Counted from the first letter of the stretch, positions 9,690 through 21,283 are shown. The stretch: DNA of 64,000 bases from Cunninghamia lanceolata (GCA_027924645.1 BSBN01000297.1:4526001-4590000), one strand, 5' to 3'. The notes: generated by a model not told the origin, from the letters alone. Program-made: numbers and translations.

Positions 9690-12600
9690 ATGGCTACTCC
9701 AAATGTTGTTAAAATCACTGATAGACCGTGCCCTAAGTTCAAAAAAATCCTTACAAATCCCTAGAAGTTGATCCCCTAGGAGCATTCTCTAGCATTCCGC
9801 ATGGGGTTCTACATGTAGAAGATGTTAGGGTTTACATACATGCAAACATTGAATAATTTGGGGAATCCAAGTTGATGGATATCTACCACAAGGAATTGAT
9901 AGATGAATCATTTGAACTTAAACCCCAATACAAGGCCATCCGGGATAAGCATTTTGGACATTGCATTCATTGCCCCTATTTTGCAGAAGATGAATGGGTT
10001 TGGTATGTTCTGAGCAAAATGCATGACAACTTCATGTGGTTGATGAGGCCATTCAAGATAACCAAGGATGCAATTAGGGCAGTAACCAGATTGCACTCAT
10101 CCAGTGGGTTGCCAACTCTCAAATTAGTCAAAAACCAAACTATAAGTGAGGCTACCAGATCAAAATTTAACAAGAGGGAAATGACAATAGAAGACATCAT
10201 AGATTTGGATATCAAATTTGCCTCTATGATAATTGGTTACAAAATCTATCACTCCAGTAGGGAAAATTCAGTATCTGGAACTGCCATATATACTGCATAT
10301 GAAATGCTAAGGAAAAATGCTGACTATGATCTTTGTGAGCTTCTCCTGAACCAACTGTTACAGAACTTATAGAAAATAAAGAAGGATAAGAAGAATTCAT
10401 TTAAGTATGGTGGTTTGATACTATGTCTATTTTTCTACTATATGAATGAGCTACCTTGAACTAGTGGCTGGATATGGCAAAATGACAGACTTGTTGCCAT
10501 ACAAATCAGAGATTATATGCATAGGCTCGGTGATGCCAAGGCACAAAGCACAACACTCTGGGGTTACTTCAAAAACTTCCAAGGCATGATGCAAGCCAGA
10601 GAGAGAATCCCCCAATCTCTAGTTGAAAAATACAAGGATACAGTGTGCTTCATGGTAGACACTGATCAATGCCTAATGGAGGTAGTGGAACTGAGAATAG
10701 TGTAGATTATGCCAATGGTCTATGAGGTGGATGAGAAATTCTAGAACTGCATGTCCAACACCTACTAAGTCAGCCTAAGGACCCTGAGGCAAAAAGGTTT
10801 GGTACCTTTCAAGAATTGAGTGTAAAACTTCATGTTGAACTAAGGCAACCTGAAATAAAGAGAAAAGTTAGGAAGGAGGTAGAGGATTTTGCAAAGAAAT
10901 ATGGCTTATCAAAGGAGGCAGTTGATGCCAACAGAGAGAAGGTAGAAAGAGAAGAAAAAGAGAGACAAGAAGCAGAAAAAGAAAGTGTTCTGGTACAAGC
11001 CCCCTCCTAGACTAAATGTTCTAAGAGCTCCAAATCCTCAAAAATGGAAGTAGAGACATCCAAAAAGGGAGAGAAGAGAACAAAGACAAAGGCTACAAGA
11101 TCATACATAAGCCAAAAGGATGATGAAGAAACAGAATCTGATGAAGAAGTTAAGAAGATGAGGAAGAAGAAGAAAACATCTAAAGAAACCTCTACCGGTC
11201 TAAACAAGGAAGAAGAGGTAGAAGAATTTGTTGAAAGGCCTACTCTCTCAATTGATGATGTCATCAAATCAGTCACTGTGGATGGGAACCTGCAACCAAT
11301 GACTAAATTTTATGATGATTATAGTGAAGCTGATCAGAAGATCTTACAAGATGCTACAGTCAGGTATCTAAACATCTATAACAAAGCATTCATTGAAATA
11401 ATCTCTCTAATCCCCAAAACTCTAGAAAGGGAACTTGAGATGAGGAAAAAAAATGCCAAGGAAAAGGATATGGAGATTCGGGAAAAGATAGCTATTCAGC
11501 TCTATCCTTCCATCACTTCAACACAAATGAACATGATCTTCAAGGATTGCAAGGATGAGTTCCAGAGAAAAGCTAGAATGAACAAACTTATGCTCGGAGA
11601 GATTGATCAAGTGGCAAAAAAGACTGAAGAGATCCTCCATAATGCATATAAAAGATTCAATCTTCCTATTATAAAGGATATAAGTGATGAACCTTCTGCC
11701 ATGGATGTTGAAGGATCAAGTGCATCAAAGTAAGATTCCTCAGAGAAAATTGCGGAAGAATCAAAGGAGATAGGTGAGGAGAAGACCAAGGACCTAGATT
11801 CCTCTGTTCTGGAAGAGGAAGTCCATGAAGAAGTAAATATGTCTCATCCAGATCCCCCAGCAAACTCCAGAATTGAAGGAGAGGCAAGAAAAGAAGAAAG
11901 AATCAGTCAAGAAGAAGAGGTAAAGGGAAGAGAAGAAGATCAATCAGAGAAGACCCCAGGTGATAGTTCTGAAGCTACAGAAGGAAAGAAGACTTTTTCT
12001 CTGGCAAGAGACACTATAGAAATAGTTAAAGATTTCTTGACCAAAGAAATGATGGAATTAGATGAACTGGAGCTATTTCAGGGACCATTCAATTTTATTC
12101 CCTCTCCCTAGTTCAGACAATGAAGATAGCATCCTTTGCCCAAGCAAAGGCAAAAGAAAAACTTTTGAAGTCTCACATGGAAGATTGTGAGCTGATAGAG
12201 ATTGCATCCAGTGTGTTGGAGAAGATCATGCCATCATCCCAGAAGGATCTTTTGGCCTCTTCATCTGGTAATCTGAAATCTCTTGTTAATTCTATTAGCA
12301 CACATTTTGATTCCTTGGAGAAGTCAGCAGAAGAAAAAGTTCAGAAAGAGTTTTTGGCTAAGAGATTCTCTGAAGTATAGGGTCTAATAACAAATGATAG
12401 GAGAAACTTGGGTATTAGGATAAAGAGCTTAGAAAATACTCCTAAAGATGACGGAGATTTATACAAATTTTTTCTATCTTGGTCCAACGTGACAACAAGC
12501 ATTGCCAAGAAAGTTGAAGAACAAGAGAACAAACTATCAATTTTATCTCAAAATTTTGACCCTCTCACCTCTTCCATAATGAATCAAGAGTGTCAGACTA

Positions 12601-12842
12601 TTGCCACTATAAATGAGATAAAGAGGCTTGAGAAGGAGAAGAAAAATAGAATAAGCAGGCTAAGTGAACTAAGAGGGATAATTATCCCCAAGTTAGAGGC
12701 AATGCATGAGGCCCTAACTGATGCCCAGACCACAGCCCGGACCAGTGATCTGGTAGACCTAAAGAGGGAAGAAGCTTTTGCATTTTTGCTAAGTGGTCAC
12801 ATTTCAATTTTGGATAGGATGAAGAAGAGTTGGGTGACATAA
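9690..12842 (+). pseudogene. Second ORF of element A, uncharacterised family shared with elements B and C
   Basis: ATG 9690 opens MATPNVVKITDRP, which matches the starts of the second ORFs in B (54865) and C (17525). After a frameshift near 9755 the conserved part runs to about 10800: FAEDEWVWYVLSKMHDNFMW, then PFKITKDAIRAVTRLHSS, DLCELLLNQLL, ARERIPQSLVEKYKDT and CFMVDTDQCLMEVVE. From 10816 to 12842 it becomes Lys/Glu-rich with coiled-coil character. Two further blocks there are shared with B: LKSHMEDCELIEIASSVLEK and FLLSGHISILDRMKK. Several stops and frameshifts are present. It occupies the place of pol, yet I see no polymerase, protease or integrase motif. Function unknown; the overall look is of a structural or accessory protein. 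Confidence 0.7.
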
Positions 12843-12979
12843 GTGGTATAGTTGAAGACCACCTTTGCAGATATACTTCAATATATGTAAGTATAACATG
12901 TATATATACTTATGCGCATAAGTATAGGTTGATTTTTAGAAATTTTGGTGTACGAATTCTACCCTTTGCCATTGATGTC

Positions 12980-13134
12980 AAAGGGGGAGTGAGGAGCAGT
13001 GAAAAATGTGGAATCTAGCTAAGGGGGAGCTCCAAAAAAGTGTACATTAGAATAGAGCATTAGCCAAGGGGGAGTGTAGTCTAACACTTAGTCATTTTTC
13101 ACTAAGTGTTGCCATCAATGCCAAAGGGGGAGAT
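12980..13134 (+). promoter_or_regulatory. Multiple polypurine tracts before the right LTR of A
   Basis: AAAGGGGGAG or AAGGGGGAG occurs at about 12980, 13021, 13065 and 13123. The last (AAAGGGGGAGAT) abuts the LTR at 13135 and is the presumed plus-strand primer. Repeated tracts of this kind are a described feature of Sireviruses. Confidence 0.75.
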
Positions 13135-14222
13135 TGTTGGCAAGAGACACTGTGTGGCTTCATGAGTTTTGTCATTGATGGAAACAAAGTCCATCCCACA
13201 CATCCGCAGGACATGGTATGCCTATACCATAAGTCAGATTAAAGAGTATTTTGGTCTAGTGAGCAAGAATAGAGCATGCAATAAGGTCTGACAATCAGGT
13301 CCAGATCTCTCAGAGGAAGTATCTCAACAAAATGTGGACTTGGGGAAGTCAAGAGGAGTATCATGACTGATACATTCCATAGATTGAGTCTCTGATGATG
13401 AAAGAGTGAAAAGATATGAGCACCTAAGTGTTGGGTTCCTATTTGGCAAAGTAGACTGAAGAAGAACTGACCGACAGAGCATCAAACCTTAATCCAAATA
13501 AGAAATTAATGGTAATCAAGTTTCTTGAGGGATCATTCATAGTTGGCCAACATGATTAATGACTCCTATAACTATATTTTTGATATGCACCACTTAGTAA
13601 GCATGGATTCAACCGACAAACCAGAGTTTGGGAAAATCTTGAGTATTTCGGATGCCGACTAGAAAGATATTGAAATCCTTGGTGCAGATATATATACCAG
13701 ATGGATTTAGATGTGAAAGAGTGTACATGTGTTGTGAAGTGTGAAGAAAAGTAGAGAGCAGTGTGGAAGTAGTAATACAGGTCCAGTATGTGACAGAACA
13801 GTAGCACTAAGGCAGAGGAAGAATGGAGTGTAGTAGATCAGTATATTGAGCCTAACTAGAACTGAACCTCAGCATATGTGGATGCTTCTCATCAGTTCAA
13901 GTACTTGGTTTCTTTTTATAAACTATTGTAGGCAGTGAGCCTCTTGTGAGCAGTGTACTCGGGCAATGAGCCCTAATTGGCAAGAGCCATTTTGTACTAC
14001 CTTATTCTTTTAACAAAGAATACAATCTTGGATTAGTCACCCTGTCATTTTTCCCTTAATAGGGTTTTCCACATCAAAATCATTGTGTTATGTGTATTGA
14101 TCGTATTTCTTCTTTCATGTTTATGCATGGTTATATGATTTGATGCTGCACTAGTTGTTAAAGAAGAACAAAAAGTTAAAGTAATTAAGATAACTGATTC
14201 ACCCCCCTCTTAGTTATCAACA
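13135..14222 (+). repeat. Right LTR of element A
   Basis: It begins TGTTGGCAAGAGACAC and ends ATCAACA, and is followed by TSD TGCCC. It is homologous over its full length to 6717-7807, with substitutions and a shorter GT run. A TATA-like TATAAACTAT lies near 13917. Confidence 0.9.
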
Positions 14223-14227
14223 TGCCC

Positions 14228-14736
14228 TTCTCTAGAAACTCTTCTATCACTTCTAGGAAATCCCCCTGAAATGGGTTTCCCAATACAAAATTTAACAAAA
14301 CATAATAAAATTAACATCTTCAAGCGATTGTGTTCCAATTCATCAATGCAAAAAGAGGGACATCAATGAGCCTTACCTATTTTTGAGTGCAAATTTAACC
14401 CCTGTACAGTGCGTCCAATGCATGAACAATGTCTTGAGCATAGAGGTGGTCAGGTTTTTTTTGTTTGAATTATTTTTCATGGAAAAAATTTCCCTCTCTA
14501 AATTTCCCTCTTTCCAATTCAAAATATTTTTTTAATTTCCATCTCTTTCTAACTTTTATTTGTGTGACTAATTATTTAGTCATTTATAGCTGTGTTTTTT
14601 ACCCACCATCAAATTAGTCATTCATTTAGTCATTTATAGCTGTGTTGCAAAAAATGACTAGAATTTAATCATTTTTAGTTGTCATGACTAAAAGTTTTAG
14701 TCATGTAGTCATTTATTTGCCAAAATTCTAGTAGTG
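14228..14736. mobile_element. Right end of a CACTA (En/Spm-like) DNA transposon
   Basis: It ends TTCTAGTAGTG (14726-14736), the reverse complement of the plant CACTA terminus CACTACTAGAA. Subterminal copies of TTAGTCATTTA and its inverse AAATGACTA cluster between about 14565 and 14715, as expected for transposase sites. The following TAT (14737-14739) would be the 3-bp target duplication and also reads as the Tyr codon of the Copia RT fragment. The left terminus was not found; element A may have inserted in this transposon. Confidence 0.6.
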
Positions 14737-14932
14737 TATGCAAGGCTAGATAGATATTTATTAGAGCAAGGATTCAATAAAGGGTTTGCAGATAGCAATC
14801 TATACATGAAATTAAGTGGAGATCAAATTGTAATTGTGGAAGTGTATGTAGATGATATAATTTTTGGTGGAAATGAAGGTATGTGTAGTATTTTTGCAGT
14901 TGAAATGTAGAAAGATTTTGAAATGTCAAGAT
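14737..14932 (+). pseudogene. Copia reverse transcriptase fragment
   Basis: The translation YARLDRYLLEQGFNKGFAD, then DSNLYMK and VEVYVDDIIFGG, is the palm region of a Ty1/Copia RT, with the catalytic YVDD intact. It is cut on the left by the CACTA end and on the right by an LTR at 14933. One in-frame TAG follows about 20 codons after YVDD. No continuation was found after 23681. Confidence 0.85.
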
Positions 14933-16507
14933 TGTTGCAAGTATGTGCTAATCGGAGTTGTCATTGATGTCAACAAGCTTGCATTATCATTGGTGTCAAT
15001 TGTGTCTTCTGTTGTTGCTGTTGTTGTTTGACTGAGTTTCCATGTTGAGGGTGATGTGATTGCCTTAAAGAAGTGATCAAGATACTAGGAATATATTTTT
15101 ATTGTTTGGTTTCCAAGTTCTTTTGAGAAAATTTGATTAATAAAGGAAACAATGTGTTGAAGATGTGTTCTAGCTTAACAAAGTAGTGATCAAGTTTTGC
15201 TCCGCATTTCTTACCAATTCAATATCTAATTGTGTGGTTTGGATATGTTGTTTAGAGGTTTTTAGAGATGTTATGTTCTTGATTTTGTGCTCTAGGTCAT
15301 TGTATAGAGAAAGTTGCATTCACTAGTGTGCGGACAGTGTTTTTGAGTTGTGCAAAAGTGTCTGGGAGAAACTATTTTTCTCCGCATTTCTCCATAGATT
15401 TGTTTCTGGCTTTACGCTTCTGGATTCATGCTTATAAGGTCTATATCTTTCTTCAATTCAAGTGGATTCATGTTTTGGTGCTCCGCAAGTACATCTCTTA
15501 AGTTGCAGTTGATGACAAAGTATGATATAGCTGGTTAAGTACTTTGGTATAAACTTTCTTTAGGTGAAAGATGTTGCAAAGGAATTTGTTGGTTTTTAGG
15601 TTCTTGTGGATGTTTCTAGATCATGTTCATGCTTGGTGCATGGTTTTGATATCATCTTTTGATGTTGAGGAATAGTGCACGTAAAAGTTCATAGTGTTTA
15701 CACAAGTTTGGCCAACTTGGTTGTATACACTAATTTTGGTTGTGCTTCATTGATTGTGAAAGCATGATGAAGCATGTAAGAGTGGATTTAGGTCCATACT
15801 AAGGTGTGATGTGGTATAAATTCATTCCTTTCCTCCGTGGGAATGTTTTGGTCTAGACCTACTTTGAATTTTATGGGTTAAGTTGTGTTGCCAACCTTGG
15901 AGAATGTTTTCAAGGTTGATGATGGTATAAATAACTATCAAGGATTTGTGAATGCATGCATGCACAACAAATATGATGTATGTGATGTGAATTTGATCAG
16001 TGCAGTGAGAGATTTCATGTGTTAGGCTACTGGATGCAATGAGTAGAAGGTTTCTACTATTTTAAGTGTTGCTGCGAAGATGATGTTTGTGTTGTAATGA
16101 ATATTGAGCTTCATTGGAATTGAACTCCATGCATATGTTAGATGCAATTATATCAGTTTATCCCCAAAAGTGAGCCTCTTCTTCTTCTATCTCTTTCTTC
16201 TAGACAGTGAGTCCTTTGGCAGTGAGCCCTAGGCAATGGGCCCTTTGGTAGTGAGCCTTTCGTAATTTAGTATCGCTACTAATTTATATTGTGAGCTAAT
16301 CCTCATCATGGTTTTTTCCCTTCTTGGGTTTTCCACATAAAATATGGTATTGTCTTGTGTTTGGTGCTATTATGATTCATTTTCTATTATTTTCTTTTCA
16401 TGCTTAATCATCATAACAAGTTTAAAGGTTAATGTGGTTCTGAATGTTTGTGAGGGTTTCAAATTTTTGATACAACTGATTCATCCCCCCCTCAGTTGTC
16501 TTGTTCA
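14933..16507 (+). repeat. Left LTR-like segment of composite element C
   Basis: It begins TGTTGCAAG and ends close to TTGTTCA near 16507. It holds the family hallmarks: GTTGTCATTGATG near the start, CTCCGCATTTC words, four GTGAGCC-like repeats at about 16204-16256, the TTTTTTCCCTTCTTGGG block near 16308 and a C-run before the end. Its body does not align with the right LTR (21717-23681). No primer site follows it. It is therefore probably an LTR of a different family member joined to this interior by deletion or recombination. Confidence 0.6.
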
Positions 16508-17083
16508 TTCAATAGATTTAGAGGTCCTCCACCTACAAGGCAACCTGCTCCTATAAGGTATTCTCAAGTTTTCAATGGTAATTTCTATGCTTGTAATAAA
16601 TTTGGTCACAAAGCTGTTGATTGTAGAAATAAGATTAATCAAAATGTTGTAAGGTGTTATACTTGTAATAAGATTGGTCATAAAGCTATTGAATGTAGAA
16701 ATAAGATAAATTAGAATTTTGTGAGGTGTTATGCTTGCAATAAAATAGGTCATAAAGCTAATGACTACAGAAGTAAAATGTTGAGGAATAATAGGAATAA
16801 TGCTCAACCCTTTCATGGTTATTGTTACACTTACAAGAAGTTTGGCCACAAGGCAACTGGTTGCAGATCTAATGTGAGGAAAGATGTTAATACTCAGCAA
16901 TCAAATTTCACCTACCATAAGTGCAATCAAACAAGACATACTACAAACCATGTAAGGTCTTCTCCTCAAAAGAAGATTGATATTGGTCAACAAAAGAAGG
17001 AAATGAATAAAGTATGGAAGAAGAAGGAAGAAGGTGAAGTTTTCAGACCTCTACCTAGTGCAGATGGATCCTCTAGTAACTAA
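16508..17083 (+). pseudogene. Gag fragment of element C with zinc knuckles
   Basis: Frame 2 to TAA 17081-17083, with one internal TAG at 16712. It starts at the Arg-Pro linker (FRGPPPTRQPAP) and carries five knuckle-like units: FYACNKFGHKAVDC, CYTCNKIGHKAIEC, CYACNKIGHKANDY, CYTYKKFGHKATGC and a decayed fifth. The coiled-coil N-terminus seen in A and B is missing, together with the primer site. A deletion therefore joins the LTR end directly to the middle of gag. Confidence 0.75.
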
Positions 17084-17524
17084 AAAGCAAAGGTATTGGT
17101 TTAGGGGGAGTTGCAACTGCAAATTTCTTCAAAACTCTTGAATACACAAGATGCTGAAATCCTCAACATATTGGCTAAAAATGGTTTAAAAATGTTAAGA
17201 TAATGTTATGAAGATGTTTGATCAAATTTTTAGAGCAATTAGACTAGTAGAGGATTACTAAATGATCATGAGTTTCTACATGATAAAAAAGTTGATTAGG
17301 TCAAAATAGAGAATGCAAATAATGTGGAGCAATCATCATTGGTAAGAAGACTTTATAGACAATATTTTATCATTTTGATCTCATTTTGAATGAAGTCAAA
17401 AGTGTTGAAGAGCCAAAGAAGAGTAGAAGGTTTTCAATAGAGCATTGGGGCAAATGTTATCTACCATATTATCAAGTATTGCTCATTTTTTGTTGGTTAA
17501 ACCATAGTTTCTGAAGGTATTATC

Positions 17525-20500
17525 ATGTTGACACCTGTAGTAATTGACATTGTTGAAAGAACAAGGCCAAAATTGAAAAAGAACTCATACAAACCCACAT
17601 AAACAGACAAAGACAGTACATTTTCTCATGTTCCTACAAATATACTTCATACAGAGGATGTCCATATTTACATCCATTCTCAGATAGATGACTATGATCA
17701 CCTAAAGCTAGAACAATTAAGAAATGACAATCTATTAGGAGATGATTTTCAATTAAAACTAGAGTTTGCTACTATTTTTGCAAAACAACTTGACATTTGG
17801 AAGGGTTTCCCAAATTTCTAGTATGAGGAAGAATGGGTCAGGATTGCCCTAAGTCAAATCCATGGAGACTTTTTCTACCTTGATCAACCATATTTTATCA
17901 CTAAGGAAGCCATCAGGGCTATTCCTAGATTGTGCTCCTCTAGATATGTGCCTATATTGAAATCAATGAAGAATGAGGAAGTGATGAGACTAACCAGAGA
18001 AAAGTTTGATAAAAGAACCCTAATAGTAAATGCCATTGAAGATTTGGGGGTCCGGTATGCTACAATGTGCATAGCATACAAGATATACTATATCAATAGA
18101 GAAAACTCTACTACTGCTACTGTAATATATACAACTCATCAAATGGTAAAAGAAGAGAAGGATTATGACCTATGTGAGCTCCTGTGGAAACAATTAATGG
18201 ATAACCTAACAAGAACAAAAGAGTCAAAATACAAATTCCAGTATGGTTCCCTGATCATCTGTCTTATGTTTTATTTCTTAAAGGAACTACCTGCTACGAA
18301 GGGTATGATCTGGAAGGTAGATACTCTGGTTGCCCATCAAATTAAGGATTATATGAGAAGTTTTCTGATCATAAACATTTTAACACACTTTTTTGGGGGG
18401 TTTTTTCAAAACATTTCAAAATGACATGTAAGCAAGACAAAGAATATTAGGAAAAGTTGTTGAGAAATATAAGAATAATATTACATTCATGGTGGACAAA
18501 GATAATTGCTACATGGAGGCTATAGAGCTAAGAAGTTTTTGGATAACAACTCTCCCATATGAAGTGTTTGAATTTGATTTGATTGGATATGCTGATATAG
18601 TGCTTAGCAAGCCAAAGGATCCTTCTGCTGAAAGATTTGGAACCTATGATGAAATCATCAATAAGACAATTAGGAAGGAGGTAGAAGAAAAGGCAAAAAA
18701 AGTGAAACCTAAAGTAGAGAAGATGAAGTCTAATTTGGAAAAGATGCTTAATACTCCTAAGGATTCAACAAAACAACATCAATCCTCCTCGTCTACACAA
18801 GCTTCTAAAAGAACAAGTAGGGTTGCCTCTACTGCAACTACTTCATCCAAATCCTCTGGACCTACCCCTAGCAAAAGAAAAACCACTGTTAAAGTCCCAA
18901 TTCAAACTAAAACAACAAAGAAAAAGGATAAAAGAGAAAAGGTTGATCTAGTAAATGTAGAAGATGATGAAGAGAATGAAGAAGAAGAAGAAGAAGAATT
19001 TTTTATGCTTGAGAGAAGAAAGAAGAGAAGAAGAGAAGAAGAAAAGGAGGAAGAAGGAACTTCCAAGGGAAAAAGGTAAAGGAAAAGAAAACAAAACAAA
19101 AGTTACTTCTCAAGAAAAATCTAATTATGCGCCTCTACAACTTCAGGCCATTGTGGATTCTATTGCACAACATGGTACTCTGAAGGGTGTTGTGGAACTG
19201 TATGATGAGATGCTTGACAAGGATAAGCCACAATTGTGGAAGTAATAATCAGGTCTATAGTGGTCTATAATGTGGCCTTAATTGAAATTATTGATCAGCT
19301 TCTTGAAAGTCTTGCTGATGTGCTTACAAAAAGGAGAAATGTTGCCATGACAAAAGAGGCTGAGGTGGGGAAAATGCAGTTGAAAAGGTTGGTTCATCCA
19401 TCTTTGATGAAGAAAGAATTATAATATACCAAAAGCAAGAAAAGGAACTTAGAATAAAAATAAGAATTAACATTCTGATGGGAAAAGACAAGGAAAAAAT
19501 TGAGAGATTGGAGAAGGAAACCTTAGAGAAAACTACAAATATTCTTGAAGAATTGAAAAATGCTAAGGTGACAGTTGGGGAACAAGTTCCTCTAAAAATA
19601 CCAAATCAACCCCTTCAAGATATAGATTTTTCAGAATTTGATAATGTTGTGGAAAGTGGTGATATGGGTGAGAAAGTTGATAAACAAAATAAGGAGAATG
19701 ATCCTCTAGAAAATATTGAAACTCAATATACAAATGATCAAGATAAAGTGAATACTCCTCCTCCAGATAACACAGAAGTACAAAACTTAGGAGATCAAGC
19801 TAAAGAGAATGTGTCTCTTCTAGAGGACACTAATACTAGTGCAAGACATGATCTTCCCCCTCTAGAAACTACTGAGACACAAAATATAGAGGGTCAGGAT
19901 AAAGATAGTACATCTCCTCCGAAGAACACTAACTCTAATACAGAACATGACAATTCTCCTCAAGAGAATACAAGGAATGATGAGGAAAGGAAAAAATATA
20001 ATCCTGATGAGAAGCATGAAGAGAAAGAAAAGAGTGAAGAGAAACAAGATGAGAAGACTCAAGATGAAATCAAGAAGGATAAGGAGAAACAAGAAGATGA
20101 AAAAGACAAAGGTGAAATAGAGAAAAAGGAAGATGAAAAAGTTGAAGATATAGGTTAGGGTTCCTTAGAGACTGATTCATTCAAAGACCTATTGGATTTG
20201 CAGATACAATTTCAACTAGTGATTACTCCTCAACTTTTGTAGATTCCTACACATAAAGGGAAAATTGATTTGTCAAACATCTCACCCCTTTACAAACTAC
20301 AACTTGGTGATATATTACATGCTTCAGCAAGAAAAGAATTTCTACAAGAAAACTTGAAGAAGACTAGTGTAGTTGAGGATGCTATGAAGGTGATCCAAAA
20401 AGGGATACCAGAGGTAACCATTGATTCCTCTCTACTTCTAGAGAAAAAACTTAAGCTATTAATGGATTCTTTGAAGGACCATTCTTCCTATGTTGAGTAG

Positions 20501-20793
20501 AAAGTGAAGCAAGAGATAGTAATAAAGGTAAATGATAAAAGGTTGGCTGAGATGACTGACAAATGTGCTAGTGCACATAATTAACTAATTAGTTTTTGAA
20601 GAAGTTTAAGGATTGCATTAATGAAGCCACAACATTGTATCTATTTTGCCTAAAATGGCCAAGTTCCACAAAAAACATCAAAGCTCAGAATGACTCCATT
20701 GAGTCACAGATCTCTAAGTTGGTTGAAGTATATGACTTCTCAAAAGACAAGAATGGAGCAACCAGGGCACAAGTTGAAAATCTTCATGCATAG
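17525..20793 (+). pseudogene. Second ORF of element C, same unknown family as in A and B
   Basis: ATG 17525 opens MLTPVVIDIVERTRPKLKK. The frame is kept to 18424 with two stops (near 17605 and 17819): EEEWVRIALSQIHGDFFYLD, YFITKEAIRAIPRLCSS, DYDLCELLWKQLMDNL, YGSLIICLMFYFLKELP. After a frameshift, 18489-19079 gives FMVDKDNCYMEAIE-like text, then a Lys-rich and a Glu-rich low-complexity tract. The 19478-20158 stretch is highly acidic/basic, with repeated ENT and DQ words. A block near 20270-20500 aligns loosely with the LKSH block of A and B. It is broken by stops and interrupted downstream by the TRIM at 20935. Function unknown. Confidence 0.65.
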
Positions 20794-20934
20794 ATGTCAT
20801 AGCTACAGGACCAAAGAGAATAGATAAAGAAGTAGTTTGGTCAGTTGAGAGAAGCAATTAATTTGATACTTGCTTCACTACCTAGATTGCTAGGTGAAGC
20901 TGAAAAGATTGAGCAGAAGATGAAGACACCAAAC

Positions 20935-21081
20935 TGTTACAAGGTGTGGCCCTTGATCTCCTTGTTCAATGCTGCGCTATGGTGGTTTGCGATGAGGGCT
21001 TAACCGCCTCCCATGCTTGTTAAGTCAAGTGGTTGTATCGAGCATTAATAGGTCAATCTTTTGGTGTAACAATAATTAACA
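20935..21081 (+). repeat. Left LTR of the TRIM
   Basis: It runs TGTTACAAGGTGTGGCCC to TTAACA and matches 21137-21283 base for base except for scattered, mostly transition, differences (for example GCTGCGCTATGG against GCTATGCTGTGG). Confidence 0.92.
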
Positions 21082-21083
21082 AT

Positions 21084-21095
21084 TGGTATCAGAGC
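21084..21095 (+). promoter_or_regulatory. Primer binding site of the TRIM
   Basis: TGGTATCAGAGC is a perfect complement of the iMet tRNA 3' end, two bases after the LTR. Just downstream, CATGGGTTCAAACCCCATG (21102-21120) can fold as a T-arm-like hairpin containing a B-box-like GGTTCAAACC. Confidence 0.9.
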
Positions 21096-21136
21096 TGAGG
21101 TCATGGGTTCAAACCCCATGCTTGCACTGGGGGGGT

Positions 21137-21283
21137 TGTTGCAAGGTGTGGCCCTTGGTCTCCTTGTTCAGTGCTATGCTGTGGTGGTTTGTGACAAGGG
21201 CTTAACTACCTCCCATGCTTGTTAAGTCAAGTGGTTGTATCGAGCATTAATAGGTCGATATTTTGGTGCAACGGCAATCAACA
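21137..21283 (+). repeat. Right LTR of the TRIM
   Basis: 147 bp, preceded by the polypurine tract CTGGGGGGGT and followed by TSD CAAAC. Confidence 0.92.

Larger units (their letters stand above)
6717..14222 (+). mobile_element. LTR element A: complete polymerase-less (LARD-like) retroelement
   Basis: Two LTRs of about 1.09 kb start TGTTGGCAAGAGACAC and end ATCAACA. They are flanked by the 5-bp duplication TGCCC (6712-6716 and 14223-14227). A tRNA-iMet primer site lies just inside the left LTR and a polypurine tract just before the right LTR. The interior carries a gag-like ORF with zinc knuckles and a second ORF of unknown family. No protease, RT, RNase H or integrase motif is visible, so the element would depend on proteins from elsewhere. 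The LTR start, iMet primer site and repeated AAAGGGGGAG tracts resemble Sirevirus-type Copia elements; this lineage call is inference. Confidence 0.9.
20935..21283 (+). mobile_element. 349-bp TRIM retrotransposon
   Basis: Two direct 147-bp LTRs (20935-21081 and 21137-21283) both start TGTT and end AACA/CAACA. They enclose only 55 bp: a perfect iMet primer site, a short spacer and a G-run polypurine tract. The 5-bp duplication CAAAC flanks it (20930-20934 and 21284-21288). It inserted into the tail of element C. It has no coding capacity and needs polymerase in trans. Terminal-repeat retrotransposons in miniature are usually a few hundred bases; this one is at the small end. Confidence 0.93.

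Noticed and set aside
18902..19245. Ser/Phe-rich and Lys/Glu-rich ORFs near 18.9-19.2 kb
   Set aside because: They are alternative frames of the GAAGAAGAA-type low-complexity tract inside the second ORF of C.
21084..21120. tRNA gene at the TRIM interior
   Set aside because: Only a T-arm-like hairpin and a primer-site complement are present; there is no acceptor stem, D-arm or anticodon arm, and the LTR context explains it.
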